DNA of 5,135 bases, taken from Pseudomonadota bacterium. GTDB lineage: Bacteria; Pseudomonadota; Gammaproteobacteria; Burkholderiales; Burkholderiaceae_C. The position numbers and the translations under genes were made by a program. Below are positions 1-4,172 of this stretch, in pieces; the first letter of the stretch is position 1; each line of letters starts with the position of its first letter. A model generated the notes under the pieces. That model was not told where the DNA came from, ran no database searches, and was given only the letters and a program-made list of their open reading frames with translations. The stretch is from the NCBI GenBank assembly GCA_023396625.1, contig JAEWVY010000400.1, forward strand, positions 1 to 5,135, in the 5' to 3' direction.

Positions 1-176
1 CCTGGCGCGACGGTCCAATGCAGGCGAACGGTTTTTCCATCGACAACCGAGGCTGAAAATGCGATGGCCTGATCGGGGGGCAAAAATTCATCGGCCTTCA
101 CTGTGCCGACCCACAAACTGGCCAGGATCGACAGGCACAGCAGCCAACTGTGTTTCCAGCGGATCAAAAACAACAT
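1..176 (-). CDS. dsbD: DsbD, thiol:disulfide interchange protein, N-terminal fragment (cut by window edge)
   Basis: Only the first 58 codons and part of the next are present; the gene runs off the left edge. Residues 1-28 form a signal peptide: basic start (R6, K8), hydrophobic core rich in Leu and Trp, and a likely cleavage after Val-Lys-Ala28. The mature part begins Asp-Glu-Phe-Leu-Pro-Pro-Asp-Gln-Ala, then a short beta region ending His-Trp-Thr-Val-Ala-Pro-Gly. This matches the opening of the DsbD N-terminal periplasmic domain. DsbD carries electrons from cytoplasmic thioredoxin across the inner membrane to periplasmic DsbC and to cytochrome c maturation partners. Start: ATG at 176-174 has GAGGAC (187-182) five bases upstream; the ATG at 189 is in another frame. 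The membrane and thioredoxin domains lie outside the window, so the call rests on this short N-terminus alone. It is divergent from aroQ. Confidence 0.8.
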   Translation of the reverse strand, partial: MLFLIRWKHSWLLCLSILASLWVGTVKADEFLPPDQAIAFSASVVDGKTVRLHWTVAP

Positions 177-210
177 GGCAAGTCCTCATGAAGGTGGAAG
201 GACGTATTGG

Positions 211-239
211 AGCATAAAAATGGGAAAAATTCCCAAATT
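211..239 (-). promoter_or_regulatory. Possible dsbD promoter with internal dyad TGGGAA-N3-TTCCCA
   Basis: On the minus strand TATGCT (216-211) is a 4/6 match to a sigma-70 -10 box, 22 bases upstream of the dsbD ribosome binding site. A weak -35 (AATTTG, 239-234) sits 17 bases further up. Between and overlapping them, 221-235 is a perfect inverted repeat of six-base arms around three A residues. A dyad in that position would suit a repressor operator, but the promoter boxes are weak and the assignment is inference. Confidence 0.3.
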
Positions 240-338
240 TAGCAACTGGTTTCAAACTTCATGAGCGCATTCAACGGATCTCGGGCCGATGTGCCCAGGG
301 GCGTCGCCTTGGACGTGTCGGCTTTTCACCCAATACCA

Positions 339-361
339 GGCCAAGTCCCCTAAACTTGGCC
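339..361 (+). promoter_or_regulatory. Perfect 8-bp inverted repeat (hairpin) upstream of aroQ
   Basis: GGCCAAGT (339-346) and ACTTGGCC (354-361) are exact reverse complements around the seven-base loop CCCCTAA. No T-run follows on the plus strand, so it does not look like an intrinsic terminator for that strand. It lies 52 bases before the aroQ start and could be an RNA stem in the leader or a protein-binding dyad. Whether it is transcribed depends on the unmapped aroQ start site. Confidence 0.5.
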
Positions 362-379
362 GTTCACCTGCTCTGCGCT

Positions 380-399
380 CGTGGCTCGCGAGAGCCATG
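380..399 (+). promoter_or_regulatory. GNRA-tetraloop hairpin just upstream of aroQ
   Basis: Bases 380-387 (CGTGGCTC) pair with 392-399 (GAGCCATG) through eight pairs, one a G-U wobble, and close on the loop GCGA, a GNRA tetraloop. GNRA loops are unusually stable in RNA, so an RNA role is more likely than a chance DNA dyad. The stem ends 14 bases before the aroQ ATG, about where a ribosome binding site would be expected, and aroQ has no clear Shine-Dalgarno sequence. Confidence 0.5.
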
Positions 400-417
400 T
401 CCAACTTGCTGCCATGA
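397..417 (+). other. Six-codon upstream reading frame overlapping the aroQ start
   Basis: ATG at 397 opens a frame reading M-S-N-L-L-P and stops at TGA 415-417, so its stop overlaps the aroQ start as ATGA. Such overlaps can support translational coupling. Its only candidate Shine-Dalgarno, GAGAG at 390-394, is just two bases from the ATG, closer than usual, and lies inside the GNRA hairpin. It may be chance. Confidence 0.2.
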
Positions 418-866
418 AAACTGCCCTTGTCCTGAATGGACCCAATCTGAACCTGCTGGGAACACGTGAACCTGGCATCTATGGCGCGGCCACGCTCGCC
501 GACGTCGAGAAGCTGTGCGAACAAGCTTGCGCCTCGCATGGGCTGCGACTTGATTTCCGTCAGAGCAACCATGAGGGGGTGCTGGTCGACTGGCTCCATG
601 AAGCGGGTCGGGCGCAGGCGGCAGGCGCCCTCGCCGGGGTCATTCTCAATGCCGGGGCCTATACCCACACCAGCGTCGCGCTGCACGACGCGATCAAGGG
701 AACCGGCGTGGTGGTCATCGAATTGCACATCAGCAACGTGCACGCCCGGGAAGCCTTTCGCCATCACAGTCACATCTCGCCGGTGGCGACGGCCGTGATG
801 GCGGGGTTTGGCGTCAAGGGATACCCGCTGGCGATTGCTGGGCTGGCCGCGATGCAGACGGGCTGA
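414..866 (+). CDS. aroQ: AroQ, type II 3-dehydroquinate dehydratase
   Basis: This 150-aa cytoplasmic enzyme, normal length for the family, dehydrates 3-dehydroquinate to 3-dehydroshikimate, step three of the shikimate pathway to chorismate and aromatic amino acids. Type II hallmarks are all present: the N-terminal VLNGPNLNLLGTREP block, lid Arg18 and catalytic Tyr23 (REPGIYG), the SNHEG motif at 51-55, substrate-binding Asn79 in ILNAGAYTHTS, catalytic His105 in ELHISNVHARE, Arg112, then FRHHSHISPV and the Gly-rich GFGVKGY near the C-terminus. The type II enzyme normally forms a dodecamer. Start: ATG at 414 is chosen because the family begins with a few residues before the first beta strand; the in-frame GTG at 381 would add 11 unrelated residues. 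No strong ribosome binding site is visible, and a structured leader precedes the gene. The downstream hydrolase follows after 3 nt, so the two are probably co-transcribed. Confidence 0.96.
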   Translation: MKTALVLNGPNLNLLGTREPGIYGAATLADVEKLCEQACASHGLRLDFRQSNHEGVLVDWLHEAGRAQAAGALAGVILNAGAYTHTSVALHDAIKGTGVVVIELHISNVHAREAFRHHSHISPVATAVMAGFGVKGYPLAIAGLAAMQTG

Positions 867-869
867 GCC

Positions 870-1742
870 ATGTATGTCGGGCCCGAGCCGCCCGAGGTGG
901 GCCGCCTGCGAAGATTGGCTTTCAGGCACGAACAGGCCATGGCGGATGGCGGGCGCATGGTCTGGCACCGCTGGGGGGAAGAACTCGGTCAGGCAGCCCG
1001 CGACCAACCGCCAGTGGTGCTCCTGCACGGTGGCAGTGGCAGCTGGACGCACTGGGTGCGGAACATCGATGCGCTGGTGGCGTCGGGGCGACGCGTGTGG
1101 GCCGTCGACCTGCCTGGATTCGGCGAGTCGGACCCGCCGGCCCGCGGGCATGACGCCGATGCGCTGGTCGAACCGTTGGCTTCGGGGTTGGCGGCGCTGT
1201 CGGGTCAGGAAGCGTGCGACCTTGTCGGCTTTTCGTTTGGTGGCTTGGTGGCGGGTTTGCTGCTGTCGGCGCACCCGACGCTGGCCCGGCGTCTGGTTCT
1301 CGTGGGTGCGCCGGCCATGGGCCTGGCCTCCGGACCGCGGCCAGATCTCAGGGGATGGCGTCATCTGGAAGATCGAAGGCAACAGATGGATGTGCATCGC
1401 CAGAACCTGGCGGCGTTGATGCTGCACGACATTTCACGGATCGATGGACTGGCCCTGCAGATTCACTTGCACAATGTGTCGCGGGACCGCATGCCACGAC
1501 GGCGGCTTTCGCGTTCGGATATTCTGGCCCGCTCATTGCCCGGCCTGGCGTGTCCGGTTCACGCGATCTATGGCGCGCACGACGCGCTTTACGCGGGCGT
1601 GTTTGAGGCGCTGGCTGCGACATTCACGGCGGTCAGCCAGGACTTTCGGGGCATGACCCTGATTCCCGGCGCGGGTCATTGGGTCCAGTTCGAACGCGCC
1701 GATGCTTTCAATGCCGCGCTGGGCGGGATGTTGACGGGGTGA
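870..1742 (+). CDS. Alpha/beta-fold hydrolase, substrate unknown
   Basis: This 290-aa protein is a soluble alpha/beta hydrolase with no signal peptide or membrane segment. Visible family marks in order: VVLLHGGSGSW (49-59), the His-Gly oxyanion-hole loop after strand 3; VWAVDLPGFGESDPP (76-90), the strand 4 turn; the nucleophile elbow Gly-Phe-Ser-Phe-Gly with Ser122; a cap region rich in Arg and His (about 155-225); acid Asp238 in AIYGAHDALY; and His270 in PGAGHWVQFE. The catalytic triad Ser122-Asp238-His270 is therefore complete. Such enzymes cleave esters, thioesters, amides or C-C bonds, and the sequence does not say which. It starts 3 nt after aroQ stops, in the same frame and without its own clear ribosome binding site, so coupled translation is likely. 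Met24 or Met30 are possible later starts. A link to shikimate metabolism is not established. The cap, where specificity lies, shows no recognisable subfamily signature. Confidence 0.88.
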   Translation: MYVGPEPPEVGRLRRLAFRHEQAMADGGRMVWHRWGEELGQAARDQPPVVLLHGGSGSWTHWVRNIDALVASGRRVWAVDLPGFGESDPPARGHDADALVEPLASGLAALSGQEACDLVGFSFGGLVAGLLLSAHPTLARRLVLVGAPAMGLASGPRPDLRGWRHLEDRRQQMDVHRQNLAALMLHDISRIDGLALQIHLHNVSRDRMPRRRLSRSDILARSLPGLACPVHAIYGAHDALYAGVFEALAATFTAVSQDFRGMTLIPGAGHWVQFERADAFNAALGGMLTG

Positions 1743-1854
1743 GTGGCCGCCGGAATGGCCTGATGCTCAGGTGGGGCAAGCCAACGCGCGCAGAATTCAC
1801 CTGCCCCGATCACATGGTGCGGGGTGCCGGAATCAACCCATGGAGTCTCCGTTC
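1743..1854. other. Spacer between the hydrolase and dioxygenase genes
   Basis: This 112-bp gap contains the dioxygenase ribosome binding site and, by implication, either its promoter or read-through from the aroQ operon. I find no convincing -35/-10 pair and no stem with a T-run. CAGGTG (1768-1773) and CACCTG (1798-1803) are complementary but short and far apart. An in-frame ATG at 1771 extends the downstream frame, but those 28 residues look non-coding. Confidence 0.45.
1842..1845 (+). promoter_or_regulatory. Ribosome binding site fixing the dioxygenase start
   Basis: GGAG sits nine bases before the ATG at 1855. It overlaps the alternative in-frame ATG at 1840, so it cannot serve that start, and neither the 1771 nor the 1840 start has a comparable site. 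Confidence 0.6.
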
Positions 1855-2670
1855 ATGTCCCTGGAACCTCTCCAACCCACGCTGTTCGTCTCGCATGGCT
1901 CGCCCATGTTCGCCCTTGAGCCGGGCATCACGGGACCGGCTTTGGGCGAATGGGCGCGGGCTTTGCCTCACAAGCCCAGCGGTATCGTACTGATGTCCCC
2001 ACACTGGATGGCGGAGGCCCCTCTGGTCATGACCCATGCCACACCGGCGACCTGGCATGATTTTGGCGGCTTTCCGGACCCCTTGTACCGTCTGCAATAT
2101 CCGGCACCTGGCGATCCGGGGCTGGCACGCAAGGTGTTGAGCCTTTTCCGTGAAGCTGGCCTACCTGCGGGAGAAGACCCCCGGCGGCCATTCGACCATG
2201 GGGCCTGGGTGCCGCTGAGGCACCTGTTTCCTGCGGCGGATATTCCCGTGGTGCAAGTGGCCCTGCCTGCCCATGCCGACGCCGGGGAGGTGTGGGCGAT
2301 GGGACATGCGCTTGCCAAATTGCGCGCGGCGGGCGTCTTGTTTGTCGGCTCCGGGAGCATGACACACAACCTCGCGGAATTTTTCTCGGGTGATCGGGAG
2401 CCTGCGCCCTACGTCGATGCCTTCAGTCGATGGGTGGAGGCCATCGTGACGCGTGGAGACCGCGCCACGCTGCTCGACTACCGCGCGCAAGCCCCCCACG
2501 CGCGACGCGCGCACCCCACCGAAGAGCACTTTCTGCCCATCTTTTTCACATTGGGTGCGGCAGGTTGGGGCGAGGACGGGGCGCTACCGGTCGAGGTCAT
2601 CAGCCGCGAAGTCATGTATGGACGTCTCGCAATGGATGCCTTTGCCGTCGGCTCCGTTCAGCCGGGCTGA
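1855..2670 (+). CDS. ygiD: Class III extradiol ring-cleavage dioxygenase, DODA/YgiD type (LigB superfamily)
   Basis: The 271-aa protein, close to E. coli YgiD in length, belongs to the 4,5-DOPA extradiol dioxygenase group of the LigB superfamily. These enzymes use a non-haem divalent metal, classically Fe(II), to open catechol rings next to the two hydroxyls; YgiD has been reported to cleave DOPA, and E. coli YgiD binds zinc in its structure. Conserved blocks are all visible: FVSHGSPM (His14), LMSPHW (His50), DFGGFPDPLYRLQYPAPG (69-86), PFDHGAWVPL (His115, conserved active-site His), VGSGSMTHNL (His171), and AHPTEEHFLPIFFTLGAA (His220 and His225). By analogy His14, His50 and His225 (or His220) are metal ligands. 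The C-terminus ends SREVMYGRLAMDAFAVG, typical of the group. The true substrate is unknown. It converges on the flavodoxin-pirin operon, and this grouping suggests aromatic or quinone chemistry. The symbol denotes family membership, not proven orthology. Confidence 0.9.
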   Translation: MSLEPLQPTLFVSHGSPMFALEPGITGPALGEWARALPHKPSGIVLMSPHWMAEAPLVMTHATPATWHDFGGFPDPLYRLQYPAPGDPGLARKVLSLFREAGLPAGEDPRRPFDHGAWVPLRHLFPAADIPVVQVALPAHADAGEVWAMGHALAKLRAAGVLFVGSGSMTHNLAEFFSGDREPAPYVDAFSRWVEAIVTRGDRATLLDYRAQAPHARRAHPTEEHFLPIFFTLGAAGWGEDGALPVEVISREVMYGRLAMDAFAVGSVQPG

Positions 2671-2740
2671 CTGACAAGGAACGATCCACCGGTGCGGGAC
2701 AGGCTCCCTGCCCGGCCAGCCGCAGGGGGGGACTGGTGCC
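2671..2740. terminator. Convergent intergenic region with possible factor-independent stem
   Basis: Both flanking genes end here, so transcripts from both strands must stop in about 70 bp. GGG(A)CAGG (2696-2703) pairs with CCTGCCC (2707-2713), a seven-pair stem with one bulged A and loop CTC. An outer stem is possible between CACCGGT (2687-2693) and ACTGGTG (2732-2738), one G-U pair. Neither strand has the T-run of a classical intrinsic terminator, so termination may need Rho or be weak. A run of seven G lies at 2725-2731. Confidence 0.3.
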
Positions 2741-3295
2741 TCAGCCGCGAACCCGGGTGGTGATGGTGGCGATGCGCTGGCCGAACAGGCGTGCCGTCTC
2801 CAGGTCGCCCGGCAACATCTCTGTCGGTGAAGCGTCCGATGGCGATTGCGCCATGGCACCAGTAAATGACGCAAGGTAGTTGACGTCGTTGCGCTGCGCG
2901 GCCTTGCTGTTGGCGGGCATCATGCCCGTGCCAACCCAGATGCCTCCATGCTGCATGGCCAGTGTGCACAGGGCTTGCAGCGTGGCGAGCTTGTCGCCAT
3001 TGATCGAGGCACTGTTGGTGAAGCCAGCGAATACCTTGTCCTTCCATTGTTGGGTGAACCAGGCCTTGGACGACGCGTCGGCGAACTTCTTGAATTGCCA
3101 GCTGACGCTGCCCATGTAAGTGGGGCTGCCCATGATGATGGCGTCGGCGCTGGCCAGCGTATCCCAGCCGCCTTCGGGCAGATTGCCTTCGGCGTCGATG
3201 GGCACGAGCTGTGCGTTGGCACCTTCGGCGACCGCCTGCGCCATGCGCAGGGTATGACCATAGCCAGAATGAAAAACAACGGCGATTTTTGCCAT
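2741..3295 (-). CDS. Flavodoxin-fold NAD(P)H-dependent oxidoreductase, WrbA-like
   Basis: This 184-aa cytoplasmic protein has the flavodoxin fold. After strand 1 (KIAVVFHS) comes the FMN phosphate loop SGYGHT (10-15). Next is ADAIIMGSPTYMGSVSWQFKKF (50-71), the flavin-contacting loop and helix seen in WrbA and the NADPH-dependent FMN reductases. Then come KVFAGFTNSAS (87-97), HGGIWVGTGMMP (116-127), and a C-terminal helix with DLETARLFGQR. WrbA proteins reduce quinones to hydroquinones in a two-electron step, avoiding semiquinone radicals; at about 198 aa they are slightly longer. Start: ATG at 3295 has an excellent AAGGAG (3307-3302) six bases upstream. It is the second gene after pirin on the same strand with a 68-nt gap, so an operon is likely. 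Quinone reductase activity is inferred from family and context; a general FMN reductase is the main alternative. Confidence 0.87.
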   Translation of the reverse strand: MAKIAVVFHSGYGHTLRMAQAVAEGANAQLVPIDAEGNLPEGGWDTLASADAIIMGSPTYMGSVSWQFKKFADASSKAWFTQQWKDKVFAGFTNSASINGDKLATLQALCTLAMQHGGIWVGTGMMPANSKAAQRNDVNYLASFTGAMAQSPSDASPTEMLPGDLETARLFGQRIATITTRVRG

Positions 3296-3363
3296 GATGG
3301 ACTCCTTGTGGTGGTGAAAATTGAAAACAGGGGGGGACGCAATGGCGTTCGCGCCTTTGCCAG
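3296..3363 (-). promoter_or_regulatory. Pirin-flavodoxin intercistronic spacer with small hairpin
   Basis: Just after the pirin stop, 3344-3355 is a perfect four-pair inverted repeat: GGCG-CGAA-CGCC on the transcribed (minus) sense and GGCG-TTCG-CGCC on the plus sense. No T-run follows on the minus sense, so it should not end transcription fully; it might stabilise the upstream mRNA end or lower downstream expression. A run of seven C on the minus sense (3336-3330) lies between the hairpin and the flavodoxin ribosome binding site. Confidence 0.35.
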
Positions 3364-4065
3364 TCAGGGGGCCAGGTCGAACACCAGCACTTCGGCATCG
3401 CGGCCATCCGACAGCGCCAGGTGGGGTTCATCCGCCAGCTGCGCAGCGTCGCCGCCGCGCAGCTGTTCGCCATTGACGGTGAGTTCCCCGCGGACCAGGT
3501 GGACATAGGCCTTGCGCGCCGGATCGAGGGCCAGCGTGGCGTTTTCAGGGCCATCGAACAGCCCCGCGAACAGACGGGCATCGGCGTGCACGGTCACGGC
3601 GCCCTGGCCACCGTCCGGCGAGGCCACGAGTCGCAGGCGGCCGCGCTTTTCGACATCGGGAATGGATTTCTGTTCGTAACCTGGGTCGATCCCTGTTTCG
3701 CTGGGAAGAATCCAGATCTGGAGCAGGTGCGTGGTCTGGTCTGCGGCGTGGTTGAACTCGCTGTGTGTCACGCCCCGGCCCGCGCTCATGCGCTGCACGT
3801 CGCCGGAGGGAATGGTCTCGACATGGCCCATGCTGTCGCGGTGCGCCAGCTCACCCGACAGCACGTAGCTGATGATCTCCATGTCACGGTGTCCATGGGT
3901 GCCGAAGCCCTTGCCTGGGGCGATGTAGTCGTCGTTGATGACGCGCAGGTTGCCCCAGCCCATGTGGTTGGGGTCGAAATACTCGGCGAATGAAAAACTG
4001 TGATGAGACTGGAGCCAGCCATGATCGGCATGGCCGCGGTCCTGGGATCTGCGCAGGGTCAGCAT
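3364..4065 (-). CDS. Pirin family protein (bicupin; quercetin 2,3-dioxygenase type)
   Basis: This 233-aa protein matches E. coli YhhW (231 aa) in length and key positions. The N-terminal cupin shows HHSFSFAEYFDPNHMGWGNLRV (21-42), then FGTHGHRDMEII with His57 and His59, and RMSAGRGVTHSEFN with His101 and Glu103. These four residues are the metal ligands of pirins, at the same numbers as in YhhW. A typical QIWILPSETGIDPGYEQ linker leads to a C-terminal cupin (about 145-233) without metal ligands. Bacterial pirins have quercetin 2,3-dioxygenase activity in vitro, but their natural role is often unclear and some act as redox-sensitive protein partners. Start: ATG at 4065 with AAAGGAG (4079-4073) seven bases upstream. 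It heads an operon with the flavodoxin-like gene and is divergent from lysR, which probably controls it. Confidence 0.93.
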   Translation of the reverse strand: MLTLRRSQDRGHADHGWLQSHHSFSFAEYFDPNHMGWGNLRVINDDYIAPGKGFGTHGHRDMEIISYVLSGELAHRDSMGHVETIPSGDVQRMSAGRGVTHSEFNHAADQTTHLLQIWILPSETGIDPGYEQKSIPDVEKRGRLRLVASPDGGQGAVTVHADARLFAGLFDGPENATLALDPARKAYVHLVRGELTVNGEQLRGGDAAQLADEPHLALSDGRDAEVLVFDLAP

Positions 4066-4172
4066 GGAAATGCTCCTTTCATGTGTTCATGACTTTAGGG
4101 CGCACCACGGCCTGATCGATCGACGGCGTTTGATGGCATCATTCGAAAAATTTGATTTGAATTGCGCTTTCA
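4066..4172. promoter_or_regulatory. Divergent pirin/lysR promoter-operator region
   Basis: The 107-bp spacer must hold both promoters. It turns AT-rich near lysR (4141-4170). Symmetric elements are: GATCGATC at 4114-4121, overlapping the palindrome TCGATCGA at 4116-4123; TGATG-G-CATCA at 4131-4141, an exact dyad around one base; and ATTCGAA (4141-4147) with TTTGAAT (4156-4162), one mismatch, eight-base gap. Promoter boxes are poor on both strands; TTGATG (4130-4135) is a possible -35 for lysR, with only a weak -10 near 4151-4158. On the pirin side TAAAGT (4098-4093) is a possible -10 without a good -35, which would fit a promoter that needs an activator. Confidence 0.5.
4143..4155. promoter_or_regulatory. 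Candidate LysR T-N11-A operator
   Basis: The 13-mer TCGAAAAATTTGA starts with T, ends with A, has eleven bases between, and is an imperfect dyad (TC.AA...TT.GA). This is the general form of a LysR recruitment site. It sits 18 bases before the lysR start, where binding could both repress lysR and act on pirin. It lies inside the larger ATTCGAA/TTTGAAT inverted repeat. The motif is short and loosely defined, so chance is possible. I do not see a matching copy before the dioxygenase gene. Confidence 0.4.

Larger units (their letters stand above)
177..413. other. Divergent intergenic region between dsbD and aroQ
   Basis: This 237-bp spacer separates two divergently read genes. The dsbD side is AT-rich (about 211-260); the aroQ side is GC-rich and full of inverted repeats. 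It holds the dyad at 221-235, hairpins at 339-361 and 380-399, and a six-codon reading frame at 397-417. A long minus-strand open frame crosses part of it (252-1427), but that frame is an artefact of GC-rich codon bias opposite aroQ and the hydrolase. I see no strong consensus promoter for aroQ; TTGGAC at 309-314 with AATACC at 332-337 (17-bp spacing) is the best pair I found and is poor. Confidence 0.6.

Noticed and set aside
339..361. The 8-bp inverted repeat as an intrinsic terminator
   Set aside because: There is no T-run on the plus strand, and on the minus strand no gene ends next to it, since dsbD is read away from a start at 176.
381..413. GTG at 381 as the aroQ start
   Set aside because: The 11 extra residues do not resemble the family N-terminus, and ATG at 414 gives the standard MKTALVLNGPNLNLLG opening. 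The GTG also lies within the hairpin stem.
808..1419. Plus-strand open frame (203 codons) in another phase over the hydrolase
   Set aside because: Trp- and Arg-rich translation typical of a shifted high-GC frame; the hydrolase frame has all catalytic motifs.
252..1427. Long minus-strand open frame (391 codons) opposite aroQ and the hydrolase
   Set aside because: It lies antisense to two well-supported genes, its translation is rich in Arg, His, Gln and Pro without any recognisable motif, and such frames are common opposite high-GC genes.
1768..1803. CAGGTG/CACCTG as a hairpin or operator
   Set aside because: Only six complementary bases separated by 24, with no extension of the stem; easily chance in high-GC DNA.
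1771..1854. ATG at 1771 (or 1840) as the dioxygenase start
   Set aside because: The added residues are Arg/His-rich and unlike the family; GGAG nine bases before the ATG at 1855 and the normal family length favour 1855.
2658..3581. Minus-strand open frame (307 codons) spanning the flavodoxin gene and the end of pirin
   Set aside because: It is a different frame on the same strand over two clear family genes; the translation has low-complexity Arg/His-rich stretches and no domain.
3421..3993. Plus-strand open frame (190 codons) opposite pirin
   Set aside because: Antisense to a complete pirin with all four metal ligands; no family motif of its own.
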